Positions 1 to 8,270 of a stretch of 64,000 nucleotides of DNA are shown piece after piece (the first letter of the stretch is position 1; every line of letters begins with the position of its first letter). The notes under the pieces are model-generated. The model had not been told where the DNA came from, did not search any database, and saw nothing but the letters and a program-made list of their open reading frames with translations. The DNA is from Mesorhizobium jarvisii (GTDB taxonomy: Bacteria > Pseudomonadota > Alphaproteobacteria > Rhizobiales > Rhizobiaceae): positions 62,001 through 126,000 of the forward strand of contig NZ_QZXA01000003.1 in assembly GCF_003601985.1 (NCBI RefSeq), written 5' to 3'. A program made the translations under genes and the position numbers.

Positions 1-596
1 GCACTTTGCGCCCTCGCATGCAGCCGCCGCGTCGCGGTCAGGTCGAGCCGTTGCGGATTGCCGCGGATTTCGAGGATGACCGCGGCGAGCGCCGTCATCC
101 GCGCTGCTTCCTCGGCGACCCACAGCGCATCGACGAGTTTCGGCGCCTCGGAAAACAGCAATTGTTCCGGTTCGATGCCGAAGGAGGCCTGCAGTCCCCT
201 GGCATAGGGAAAGCCCGCCTCGCGGAAGATTTCTGCGGTGCCGATCCACAACACCGGCAGGCCTTGCGCCTGCTTGAGGATCAGGCTGGCGAGCGACAGG
301 GCAAAGCCGGCGACGGCTCCAGCATCGCGGGTTTCCAGGCCATGGATTTCGCTGAGCGCCGCTTTCGGCAGCCCGCCGCTCAGGGCGGCATCGAGGGGGT
401 CGACGCCGACAGGCAGGAAGGCATCCGGCAAGGCAGCGGCAAGACCGCGCCGGACGATCGTGAGATCGGGGCTGGCGTCGGCATCAAGCGGCGCGCCAGC
501 CGGCGCCTGCAGGCGCTCGGGCAGCGTTCCCTCGATCTTCGCGATCTGGCGGCGCAGGGCAAAAACAGTCTCCCGCGCCACGGCTGATATCGCCAT
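1..596 (-). CDS. imuA: ImuA, SOS mutagenesis protein (5' part, runs off left edge)
   Basis: The reverse strand encodes about 198 residues from an ATG at 596 without a stop before the window edge. The protein opens MAISAVARETVFALRRQI and later has LGIEPEQLLF-like and LPVLWIGTAE-like segments. These resemble the RecA-like fold of ImuA, a helper of translesion synthesis that usually precedes imuB and dnaE2 in an SOS cassette in alphaproteobacteria. A LexA-type box lies about 25 bp upstream of the start, as expected for this damage-inducible operon. The imuB and dnaE2 genes would lie outside the window to the left. The identification rests on remembered family features, supported by the LexA box; no search was run. 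Confidence 0.8.
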   Translation of the reverse strand, partial: MAISAVARETVFALRRQIAKIEGTLPERLQAPAGAPLDADASPDLTIVRRGLAAALPDAFLPVGVDPLDAALSGGLPKAALSEIHGLETRDAGAVAGFALSLASLILKQAQGLPVLWIGTAEIFREAGFPYARGLQASFGIEPEQLLFSEAPKLVDALWVAEEAARMTALAAVILEIRGNPQRLDLTATRRLHARAQS

Positions 597-620
597 GACG
601 GTCAGTGTCCACTCACAATT

Positions 621-635
621 GTTCCTGTTATGTTC
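621..635 (-). promoter_or_regulatory. LexA (SOS) box upstream of imuA
   Basis: The sequence is GTTC, seven bases, GTTC, which is the direct-repeat LexA site known in alphaproteobacteria. It sits about 25 bp from the imuA start codon, overlapping where a promoter would be, so LexA binding would repress imuA until DNA damage. Confidence 0.8.
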
Positions 636-777
636 TCTAGGATTCCAGAGCCGACCCGAAGAGTCAAGCAGAGTCACAAGGAATTTATTCCTGCAGACCC
701 TGCACGACAGGGCGTAGCGGCCACTTCATTTGCCTCGCCCGGCGCGAAAGCCTATATGCCGGATCAAAGGACAAAGC

Positions 778-1200
778 ATGGCCCGCATCTATAAGACCCG
801 CACCTGGCATGGCGAACTCGCGCCCTCGATGGAGGAGATAGAGTTCCTGGCGCTGGAGGCGTACGCCCATCTGCCGGAGGATTTTCGCAAGCTGACCGGC
901 GAGATCGTCATCCAGATCGCCGAGTTCCCGACCGACGAGATCATGGACGACCTGTCGCTGGAGACGCCGTTCGACCTGCTCGGCCTGTTCGAGGGCCGCG
1001 GCATCGCCGAGCGCTGGAACCCGCAGACCGGCGAAGGCCCGAACCGCATCACGCTCTACCGCCGCGCCATGCTCGACTATTGGGCCGAGAACGAGGAGAC
1101 GCTCGGCGACATCGTCACCCATGTGCTGATCCACGAGATCGGCCACCATTTCGGCCTGTCGGACGATGATATGGAGAAGATCGAAGAGGCAGCCGAGTAG
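778..1200 (+). CDS. Zincin-like metallopeptidase family protein (PF06262 type)
   Basis: This 140-residue cytosolic protein contains the zinc-binding motif HEIGHHFGLSD near its C-terminus (about residues 121-131), which matches the HExxHxxG pattern of the small zincin family formerly called DUF1025. There is no signal peptide or membrane segment. The ATG at 778 is chosen because upstream in-frame sequence has no family character. Substrate is unknown. It stands alone: the neighbour imuA is divergent and a palindromic repeat begins immediately after its stop codon. Confidence 0.85.
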   Translation: MARIYKTRTWHGELAPSMEEIEFLALEAYAHLPEDFRKLTGEIVIQIAEFPTDEIMDDLSLETPFDLLGLFEGRGIAERWNPQTGEGPNRITLYRRAMLDYWAENEETLGDIVTHVLIHEIGHHFGLSDDDMEKIEEAAE

Positions 1201-1340
1201 GCTGTGTCGATATTCAGGTGATGCCGGCCTGCAAATTGCGGTCCCCTGCGCTTCCGGTGCTCACGTACCAAAAGTACGCTCCGCTCCGGTTCTCGGGCAC
1301 CACCATTTTCGACTCGGCCTGACCTGAATCTCGACACAGC
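1201..1340. repeat. Palindromic intergenic repeat, family A, copy 1
   Basis: This 140-bp element starts GCTGTGTCGA and ends with TCGACACAGC. The outer 26 bases at each end are inverted copies with three mismatches. Inside is a small GTAC...GTAC palindrome. A second, clearly related copy lies at 14830-14973. The structure is like rhizobial intergenic mosaic (RIME-type) elements. It begins directly after the stop codon of the metallopeptidase gene. Confidence 0.85.
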
Positions 1341-1362
1341 CTGCGTCGGCGCTTTGCAAAAT

Positions 1363-1569
1363 CTACCAGTCGCTGAGCTTGGTGTCCGGCCCATATTCCT
1401 GGCCGTCGACGTCCTTCACCACGGCCTGGCCGCAGCGCATGGTCTTGGCCTTCTTGTCGTAGGCGTAGGTCGGCGAGCCGAACAGGTGCCAGCCCTTGTT
1501 CAGCGCCGCCGTCACCTTGTGGCAGAAGCTGGCGTCGTCCGGGCCGGTGAGAAAGCGGTAGAGTTTCAT
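1363..1569 (-). CDS. DUF1737 domain-containing small protein
   Basis: This 68-residue protein starts MKLYRFLTGPDDASFCHKV and contains the GWHLFGSPT segment typical of the DUF1737 family, small soluble proteins of unknown function. There are two cysteines and no signal peptide. It is followed on the same strand by repeat A copy 1 and preceded about 50 bp upstream by the end of the CitE-like gene, so the two could be co-transcribed. Confidence 0.75.
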   Translation of the reverse strand: MKLYRFLTGPDDASFCHKVTAALNKGWHLFGSPTYAYDKKAKTMRCGQAVVKDVDGQEYGPDTKLSDW

Positions 1570-1618
1570 GTCTCAAGTCCTGTCGTAAGTGCCCATAGCC
1601 CGCGAGCATGGGGCTATA

Positions 1619-2512
1619 TCATGCGCCGATGGCGGCCGCCTTCGCCAGCAGTTTTTCGGCCTGTGCCAGATGCAGCCGCTCGACCATCTTGCCGTTCAGC
1701 GCGATCACGCCTTTGCCAGTATTCTCGGCACGTGAAAAGGCATCCTTCACCGCGCGTGCCTCGGCGACCGCCTGCGGCGAGGGCGCGAAGGCGCGGTTCG
1801 CGGCGTCGATCTGGGCCGGATGGATCAGCGTCTTGCCGTCGAAGCCCATGGCCGCCGCCTCCGCACACTCACGGGCAAAGGCGTCGAGGTCGCGAAAATC
1901 ATTGGCAACGCCGTCGAGCATGTCGAGACCGCCGGCGCGCGCGGCCAGCACCATCTGCATCAGCCATGGCACGAGGTAGCGCCGGTCCGCCGTCACCAGC
2001 ACACCGGTTTCCTTGGCGAGATCATTCGTTCCGGCCACGAAACAATTGAGCCGTGAGGCCGGATCGCGGCCCAGTTCGGCAATGGCGCCGATGTTGAGCA
2101 GCGCCTTGGGCGTCTCGATCATCGCCCAGAGTTTCACGCTGTCGGGGGCAAAATTGTCGTCGAGCACGTCGCCGACTTCGAGGATGTCGCGCGGCGTGGC
2201 GACCTTGGACAAAAGGATGCCGTCAGGCTCGACTTTCGCCACGGCCAAGAGGTCGTCGGCGCCCCATTCGCTGGCCAGCGCATTGACGCGCACCACCATC
2301 TCGCAGCGGCGGCCGAGATTGTTGGCGACCGGGCGGTTGGCGAAGATCGCGGGCAGTTTTTCGCGGGCGGCGATCTTGTCGGCCGGGGCGACGGCATCCT
2401 CGAGGTCGATGATGATTGCGTCGCAGGACAGAAGCGCGATCTTGGCAAGCGCCTTGTCGTTGGAGGCCGGGACATAGAGGACGGAGCGGCGCGGGCGGTA
2501 GGGTTCGGTCAT
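1619..2512 (-). CDS. HpcH/HpaI aldolase / CitE-like CoA ester lyase
   Basis: This 297-residue protein begins MTEPYRPRRSVLYVPASND and carries the conserved IIDLEDAVAP segment and a metal-binding region around WAMIETPKALLN, as in the CitE-like (citrate lyase beta) family. Members use a TIM barrel and Mg2+ to cleave or form C-C bonds in CoA esters such as malyl-CoA, methylmalyl-CoA or citramalyl-CoA. The exact substrate cannot be read from sequence; no citrate lyase alpha or gamma gene is nearby, so a role as a classical citrate lyase subunit is unlikely. The ATG at 2512 gives the standard family N-terminus. Confidence 0.85.
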   Translation of the reverse strand: MTEPYRPRRSVLYVPASNDKALAKIALLSCDAIIIDLEDAVAPADKIAAREKLPAIFANRPVANNLGRRCEMVVRVNALASEWGADDLLAVAKVEPDGILLSKVATPRDILEVGDVLDDNFAPDSVKLWAMIETPKALLNIGAIAELGRDPASRLNCFVAGTNDLAKETGVLVTADRRYLVPWLMQMVLAARAGGLDMLDGVANDFRDLDAFARECAEAAAMGFDGKTLIHPAQIDAANRAFAPSPQAVAEARAVKDAFSRAENTGKGVIALNGKMVERLHLAQAEKLLAKAAAIGA

Positions 2513-3191
2513 ATCCGATCTATGCCGTCTGTGGGTGGTCGAGGCAAGCGTTGGTGCTGTGCGCAGGGTCGCTGCGAAGCTGCGGGGTCGGCGCCAGCAC
2601 CCCACCCGGACCTTCGGTCCGACCTCCCCACAAGGGGAGGTAGAAGCTCGGCGCCCTTCCTCAGCCGTTGCGGAAGAGAGCCTTCCTCTCCCCCGTCGAT
2701 CGGGGGAGAGGTGTCGAGCGAAGCTCGACGGAGTGGAGGGTCGACCCTTGCGTGCAAGGCGGGGCGATGCTTGCGCCTGTGCCTTCCTATGTGCGTTCGC
2801 GGGGGTTGCCAGCTGGTTCCCCCACTCCGTCTCGGCTTCGCCGAGCCACCTCTCCCCCCTCCGGAGGGAGAGGAAAGGAGCCTGCCTGGGGCAGCGCCAA
2901 CGTCCGTAGGATGGTGGGGCAGCGCACCAGCCGTGATGCGCGGCCCTGCATGAAAACTGCACAGGCCTGCGGAAAAGCTCCTCGGATCCGCCCTGCCGTT
3001 TCCCTGCCGGCCTGCGAAACAGGCGGCATGCACAAGCGAGCAAAACCCCATTGGTCCGTGCCACAGCGCCTGCGCACCGAAGGCTGGTGGCTGGTCGATC
3101 CGCCACGCGCGAATCCCATGGCGATTCTCATCCCTTTCGCCCGCAAGTGTCCGCCGACCTTCCGGCTGGACACCATCGGGAGGATCAGGTC
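2513..3191. other. Gene-free intergenic mosaic with short palindromes
   Basis: No convincing coding region was found in this 679-bp stretch. It is built of adjacent short hairpins: GGACCTTCGGTCC near 2609, CCTCTCCCCC with GGGGGAGAGG near 2684-2711, TCGAGCGAAGCTCGA near 2713, GGGTCGACCC near 2739, and CTCTCCCCCCTCCGGAGGGAGAG near 2851. Similar phrases occur near 22460-22520, so this is dispersed repeat material rather than a decayed gene. The segment from about 2930 to 3190 shows no repeat or gene and should contain the promoter for the following operon. Confidence 0.6.
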
Positions 3192-4733
3192 GTGACAGCG
3201 TTTTTCTCTGCCCCGCCAAGTTATTGCAGCCGCTTCGGTGTTGCCGTGCTGCTGGTCGTGCTGGCGGATTTCCTGTTCTACGGCCAACCCCCCGGCATCA
3301 CGGTTTTCCTGTTCGCCATCCTGATTGCCGCCGCGGTCGTGGCCGTGCATCCCACGGCCTTCAGCGACATCAGGGTCTGGCTCAAGCCCGCCGCCTTGCT
3401 TGTCGCGCTGCTGCCGCTCGCCGAAAATGTCAGCCCCCTGTCCGTCTCGATCGCGCTTGCGGCGCTGGTCGTCTTCGCGCTTTCGCTGAGCGGTCGCCTG
3501 CGGCACGGCATGGCCCGTATTGTCGGCCAGATTGCGTTGTTCGGGCTCGCGGCGCCGTTCCGCTTCGTCCGTGATTTCATCCGTTGGCGCAAGACGGCGC
3601 GCCGGCTTGGCGGGCGCCGCGTCAGGCTTGCGGCGGTCGCCGTCTGGGTGATGCCGCTGACGCTGGGCGCCGTCTTCCTGGCGCTGTTCGGCGCCGCCAA
3701 TCCGGTCATCGACTACTGGCTGTCGCTGATCGACCTGATGAAGCTGCTCGATCTCATCCAGCTGGCGCGGATCGCCTTCTGGCTGTTCGTGCTCGCCGGC
3801 GTCTGGGCCTTTCTGCGGCCACGCCTGCCGCGTTTTTCGCGGCGCATCTCCCGGCCACCACTTGCCGTTGCTCAACCGGCGACCAATCCGCAACGACACG
3901 TCATCGAGGAGACCGTCTTCGGCAAACCCGCTATCCTGCGCGCGCTGATCGTCTTCAACGTGCTGTTTGCGCTGCAGACCGGGCTCGACGCCACCTATCT
4001 GTGGGGCGGTGTCGCCCTTCCCGACGGCTTGAGCTATGCCGCCTATGCGCATCGCGGCGCATATCCCCTGATCATTACCGCACTGCTTGCCGCCGGCTTC
4101 GTGCTGGCGGCGCTCAGGCCGGGCAGCGAGACCTCAGGAGATCCCGTCATCCGCCGGCTGGTCTATGCCTGGGTGGCGCAGAACATCATGCTGGTCATCT
4201 CGTCGATCCTGCGGCTCGACCTCTATGTCGGCATCTATGCGCTGACCTATTGGCGCATCGCGGCTTTCGTCTGGATGGGGCTGGTGGCGGCAGGGCTTGC
4301 GCTGATCATCGCCCGCATCGCGCTTGGAAAATCCAATGAATGGCTCTCCTCCGCCAATCTTCTGACGTTATCCCTGACGCTTTATGCCTGCTGTTTCATC
4401 AATTTCGCCGCGACGATCGCCAATTACAATGTCGACCACTCCCTCGAAATGACCGGCCAGGGCATCCCCCTCGACGCCTGGTACCTGCGCTCGCTCGGCC
4501 CGGGCGCGTTTCCGGCACTCGATCGTTTCTTCGATCACCAGGGCAAGACCCCCGACGCCGGCGCCACACGCGAACTTGCGAGACTGCGTGGCATCGACGA
4601 GGGTTGGTACCGAACCGTCCAGGAAAACTGGCGGGCCTGGAGCTTTCGCGACTGGCGCCTGCTTGCCTATCTCGACAGCAAGGGGTCGCTCGTGCTTCCT
4701 CAGCCTTCGCAACCTTCCCTGCCGGGCCGCTGA
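3192..4733 (+). CDS. DUF4173/DUF4153-type polytopic membrane protein
   Basis: About 513 residues, with roughly ten to twelve hydrophobic segments, starting from a GTG at 3192 (protein start VTAFFSAPPSYCSRF). The organisation matches the DUF4153/DUF4173 family of integral membrane proteins of unknown function. A soluble, charged C-terminal region (about the last 110 residues) follows the last membrane helix, with a region reading LDRFFDHQGKTPDAG. The stop is only three bases before the response regulator start, so it is the first gene of an operon with a two-component system; it may be a sensor partner or the regulated output. The start is uncertain because no strong ribosome site was seen. 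Confidence 0.75.
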   Translation: MTAFFSAPPSYCSRFGVAVLLVVLADFLFYGQPPGITVFLFAILIAAAVVAVHPTAFSDIRVWLKPAALLVALLPLAENVSPLSVSIALAALVVFALSLSGRLRHGMARIVGQIALFGLAAPFRFVRDFIRWRKTARRLGGRRVRLAAVAVWVMPLTLGAVFLALFGAANPVIDYWLSLIDLMKLLDLIQLARIAFWLFVLAGVWAFLRPRLPRFSRRISRPPLAVAQPATNPQRHVIEETVFGKPAILRALIVFNVLFALQTGLDATYLWGGVALPDGLSYAAYAHRGAYPLIITALLAAGFVLAALRPGSETSGDPVIRRLVYAWVAQNIMLVISSILRLDLYVGIYALTYWRIAAFVWMGLVAAGLALIIARIALGKSNEWLSSANLLTLSLTLYACCFINFAATIANYNVDHSLEMTGQGIPLDAWYLRSLGPGAFPALDRFFDHQGKTPDAGATRELARLRGIDEGWYRTVQENWRAWSFRDWRLLAYLDSKGSLVLPQPSQPSLPGR

Positions 4734-4736
4734 CCG

Positions 4737-5429
4737 ATGCCGCATCACATCCTCGTCGCCGACGATGACCCGCACATCCGCGAGGTGATCTGCTTCGCGC
4801 TGGAAAAGGCCGGCATGAAGACGCTTGGCGTGGCCGATGGGGCCGCCGCCTTGCAGGAAATCGGACGCCGTGCGCCGGACCTCGTCGTGCTCGACATCGG
4901 CATGCCGGAGATGGACGGGCTGGAGGTCTGCCGGCGGCTGCGCCACACATCGGACGTGCCGGTGCTGTTCCTGTCCGCGCGCGACGAGGAGATCGACCGC
5001 ATCCTCGGGCTCGAAATGGGCGGCGACGACTATGTGACGAAACCGTTCAGCCCGCGCGAGCTGGTCGCCCGCGTCAACGTCATCCTGCGCCGCGCCCGCC
5101 CGGCGGCGGCCGAGGCGGCCGACGACCGGCAGTTTTCGCATGGCAAGCTCACTCTGGCGCCGGCCAGCCACGCCGCAAGCTTCGACGGCAAGCCCCTTGC
5201 CCTGACGGGGATCGAATTCTCGATCCTGAAAGGGTTCCTGGCGCGGCCGGCGCATGTGCTCGACCGTGACGCGGTGATGGCGAACGCCTATGCCGGCAAG
5301 ATCCATGTCGCCGACCGCACCGTCGACAGCCATATCCGCAACATCCGCGCCAAGCTGGCGGCGGTGGGCTGCCTGGACGCCATCGAGACCGTGCATGGCG
5401 TCGGCTTCCGGCTCGGCCGATGCGGCTGA
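4737..5429 (+). CDS. OmpR-family response regulator
   Basis: This 230-residue protein has an N-terminal receiver domain (about residues 1-118) with the acidic pocket ADDDPH, phosphoacceptor Asp53 in VLDIGMPEMDG and the conserved Lys in YVTKPFSPREL. A C-terminal winged-helix DNA-binding domain of the OmpR type follows (about 130-228), ending in the YAGKIHVADRTVDSHI recognition region. It lies between the DUF4173 gene and its kinase gene, overlapping the latter by 10 bp, so kinase and regulator are translationally coupled. It resembles CreB-type regulators, but the target genes are not evident. Confidence 0.9.
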   Translation: MPHHILVADDDPHIREVICFALEKAGMKTLGVADGAAALQEIGRRAPDLVVLDIGMPEMDGLEVCRRLRHTSDVPVLFLSARDEEIDRILGLEMGGDDYVTKPFSPRELVARVNVILRRARPAAAEAADDRQFSHGKLTLAPASHAASFDGKPLALTGIEFSILKGFLARPAHVLDRDAVMANAYAGKIHVADRTVDSHIRNIRAKLAAVGCLDAIETVHGVGFRLGRCG

Positions 5430-7021
5430 CGACTTCCAGCAAATGGATCGGCCGCAAATGGCGACCAAGGCTTGCCACGGTCGTCGTCGCCATCCTGATC
5501 ATGGTGATGGCCTTGCCGCTGGTCGGCCTGTTCTTCTTTCGCCTCTACGAAAACCAGCTGATCCGCCAGACCGAGGCGGAACTGATCGCGCAAGGGGCGG
5601 CCATCGCCGCCATCTATGCGCAGGAAGTGCGCGACGCCGGCATTCCCCCGGACAAACTCGGCGCGCCGATGCCGCAGGCCAATGGCGGTGCCAGCCGAGC
5701 AGCCAATCCCGACGGCCCGTACCGGCCGATCGAGCCGCAGCTCGATCTCGCCTCAGACGCCGTGCTGCCGACCCGGCCCGCCGCCATGCCCGCCACCACC
5801 GATCCGGCCTTCGCCGCGATCGGCACGCGCCTGTCCGGCATTCTCGACGCCACACAGAAAACCACGCTGGCCGGTTTCCGGCTGCTTGATCCCACAGGTG
5901 TCGTCATTGCCGGACGTGGCGAGGTCGGGCAGTCGCTTGGCGAGGTCGACGAGGTGCGCACGGCACTTGGCGGCCACTATGCCAGCGCGCTCAGGCTGCG
6001 CATCCCCGACCAGCCGACGCCACCGCTCTATTCGGTCAGCCGCGGTACCAAGGTGCGGGTCTTCGTCGCCCTGCCGGTGGCCGTTGATGGCCGGGTCGCC
6101 GGCGTGGTCTATGTCTCGCGGACACCCAACAACATCATCAAGCATCTCTATGGCGAACGCGGCAAGGTGACCCTGGCGGCGATCGCCATCCTCGGCGGCA
6201 CGCTGCTCATCGGCCTGGTGTTCCTGCGCACGGTCAGCCGGCCGATCTATGCGCTGATCGACCGCACGCAGCGCATCGCCGCCGGTGAGCGTGACGCAAT
6301 TCGGCCGCTCGACCATCATGGCACCTACGAAATGGCCGAGCTGTCCGCCGCCTTCCTCGACATGGCCGAAAAGCTGCAGGCGCGCTCGGATAGCATCCAG
6401 ACCTTCGCCACCCATGTCTCGCACGAGCTCAAATCGCCGCTGACGGCGATCCAGGGCGCGGCCGAATTGCTGCGCGATTCCGGCAGCACGATGGATGATG
6501 AGGAGCGGCGGCGCTTCTCTAACAACATCGTCACTGATGCCGGGCGGCTCAATCTGCTGGTGCGGCGGCTGCTCGATCTGGCCAAGGCCGAAAATCTTGC
6601 ACCGAGCGGCGAAAGCACCTCGATCGGTGCCGCGCTGGCCCTGCTGCCCGCCGACACCAGGCTGGCGGTCCGCATCGAGGCGGGCGGCGATCTCGCCTTG
6701 CGCATCTCGGCCGAGAACGCGGCAATCGTGCTGGCCAATCTCATCGACAATTCCGCCAGGCACGCCGCGACGCTCGTTTCGATCACGGCGGCAAGCGCCG
6801 GCGGCAAGGCGACGGTGCTGGTCGGCGACGACGGCGCCGGCATTTCGCCGAGCAACCGGGCGCGCATCTTCGAGCCGTTCTTCACCACGCGGCGCTCCAC
6901 CGGCGGCACCGGCATGGGCCTCGGCATCGTGCTGGCCCTCCTGAAAGCGCATGATGGTATGATCCGGCTGGTTGACTCCGAGCGCGGCACGCGCTTCGAG
7001 ATCACACTGCCGGTAGTATGA
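5420..7021 (+). CDS. Sensor histidine kinase (HAMP-HisKA-HATPase)
   Basis: This 533-residue membrane kinase has a first membrane segment at about residues 18-40, a long periplasmic sensor region (about 41-250) that includes a Pro/Ala-rich stretch, a second membrane segment near 255-275, a HAMP linker, a HisKA domain with the phosphorylated His at about residue 335 in SHELKSPLTAI, and a HATPase_c domain with the N box LIDNSARHA, DDGAGIS and a G box GTGMGLGIV. It is the partner of the overlapping response regulator gene. The sensor region shows no recognisable ligand domain. It looks like a CreC-like kinase, but no creD-type gene is adjacent; a DUF4173 protein is there instead. Confidence 0.9.
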   Translation: MRLTTSSKWIGRKWRPRLATVVVAILIMVMALPLVGLFFFRLYENQLIRQTEAELIAQGAAIAAIYAQEVRDAGIPPDKLGAPMPQANGGASRAANPDGPYRPIEPQLDLASDAVLPTRPAAMPATTDPAFAAIGTRLSGILDATQKTTLAGFRLLDPTGVVIAGRGEVGQSLGEVDEVRTALGGHYASALRLRIPDQPTPPLYSVSRGTKVRVFVALPVAVDGRVAGVVYVSRTPNNIIKHLYGERGKVTLAAIAILGGTLLIGLVFLRTVSRPIYALIDRTQRIAAGERDAIRPLDHHGTYEMAELSAAFLDMAEKLQARSDSIQTFATHVSHELKSPLTAIQGAAELLRDSGSTMDDEERRRFSNNIVTDAGRLNLLVRRLLDLAKAENLAPSGESTSIGAALALLPADTRLAVRIEAGGDLALRISAENAAIVLANLIDNSARHAATLVSITAASAGGKATVLVGDDGAGISPSNRARIFEPFFTTRRSTGGTGMGLGIVLALLKAHDGMIRLVDSERGTRFEITLPVV

Positions 7022-7025
7022 GAGG

Positions 7026-7075
7026 GAGCATGATCTCTTCCGAAAACCGGCGGCCACTTTTCGGGATCATGCTCT
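7026..7075. repeat. Palindromic intergenic unit
   Basis: The 50-bp unit has outer arms GAGCATGATC and GATCATGCTC with inner arms TTCCGAAAA and TTTTCGGGA around a short GC-rich loop. It lies four bases after the kinase stop codon and could act as a transcription terminator or mRNA stabiliser. The layout is like a common palindromic unit of rhizobial genomes, but only this one copy was found in the window. Confidence 0.75.
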
Positions 7076-7096
7076 AGGCTTGGAGAGGCATTAAGC

Positions 7097-8263
7097 GTGC
7101 GCTACGACATCGTCATCATCGGCGGGGCCATCGTCGGGTCCTCCATTGCCTACTATCTGCGCGAGGAGGGGTTTTCCGGCTCCATCGCGCTCATCGAGCG
7201 CGATCCGCAATTCGCCCATGCGGCAACGACGCTGTCCATGGCCTCGATCCGCCAGCAATTCTCGATTCCCGAAAACATCCGGCTATCGCAATTCACGCTG
7301 AAGCTGTTCCGGCGGCTGAAGGAGACGTTCGGCGCCGATGCCGATATCGGGTTCCGCGAGGGTGGCTATCTCATCCTGGCCGGCGAGAACGGCCTGCCGG
7401 TGCTCAAGGCAAACCATGATGCACAGGTCGCCGAAGGCGCCGACATCGTGCTCGAGGACGCCGAGCAGCTGACGCGGCGCTTCGCCTGGCTGTCGGCTGA
7501 AGGCATTTCCGCCGGCGCCTATGGCCGGACCGGCGAAGGCTGGTTCGACGCGCATGCGATGCTGACGCTGTTCCGCAAGGCGCTGCGCGACAAGAAGATC
7601 GATTTCATCGCCGCTTCGGCCACCGGCATTACGCGCAACGGCAACCGCGTCACCGGCGTCTCCCTCGAAAATGGCCAGACCTTGGAAGCCGGCATCGTCG
7701 TCAACGCCGCCGGGCCGAATGCCGGCAAGGTCGCGGCCCTCGCCGGGCTGGCGCTGCCGGTCGAGCCGCGCAAGCGCAACGTCTTCGTGTTCGAGGCGCG
7801 CGAGAAATATGCCGACATGCCGCTGCTGGTCGATCCCTCCGGCATTTATGTGCGGCCGGAAGGCTCGGTCTACCTCACAGGCGGCGCCGAGCCGGAAGAA
7901 GGCGACGGCCCGGCCGATCCCGCCGATTTCGAGGTCGACTGGCCGCTGTTCGAAGAGGTGATCTGGCCTGTGCTGGCGACCCGCATTCCCGCCTTCGAGG
8001 CCATCAAGGCGACCCGCGCCTGGGCCGGGCACTACGACTACAACACGCTCGACCAGAACGCGGTGATCGGCCCGCATCCAGAGATCGGCAATTTCCTCTT
8101 CGCCAACGGCTTTTCCGGCCACGGCCTGCAGCAGGCGCCGGCGGTCGGCAAGGCGCTGGCCGAGTTGATCGTGCATGGCGGGTACCGGACGATCGATTGC
8201 TCGGCGTTCGGCTATGAGCGGGTGGCCGAGGGGCGGGCGTTCCGGGAATTGAATGTGATTTGA
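7097..8263 (+). CDS. FAD-dependent oxidoreductase (DAO / glycine oxidase-like family)
   Basis: This 388-residue protein starts from a GTG with the nucleotide-binding fingerprint YDIVIIGGAIVGSSIAYYL (GxGxxG-type dinucleotide fold, residues 3-21), and ends with a conserved FAD-site region FSGHGLQQAPAVGKALAEL. This is the D-amino-acid-oxidase-like family, which oxidises secondary or primary amine groups of amino acids such as sarcosine, glycine or opines. The substrate is unknown. No other subunits of a heteromeric sarcosine oxidase are adjacent. It converges on the DUF72 gene with 7 bp between the stops. Confidence 0.85.
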   Translation: MRYDIVIIGGAIVGSSIAYYLREEGFSGSIALIERDPQFAHAATTLSMASIRQQFSIPENIRLSQFTLKLFRRLKETFGADADIGFREGGYLILAGENGLPVLKANHDAQVAEGADIVLEDAEQLTRRFAWLSAEGISAGAYGRTGEGWFDAHAMLTLFRKALRDKKIDFIAASATGITRNGNRVTGVSLENGQTLEAGIVVNAAGPNAGKVAALAGLALPVEPRKRNVFVFEAREKYADMPLLVDPSGIYVRPEGSVYLTGGAEPEEGDGPADPADFEVDWPLFEEVIWPVLATRIPAFEAIKATRAWAGHYDYNTLDQNAVIGPHPEIGNFLFANGFSGHGLQQAPAVGKALAELIVHGGYRTIDCSAFGYERVAEGRAFRELNVI

Positions 8264-8270
8264 GAAGCGC

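Noticed and set aside
6-587. A 193-residue plus-strand frame at the left end
   Set aside because: The minus strand encodes imuA with a LexA box upstream, while the plus-strand frame has no family character.
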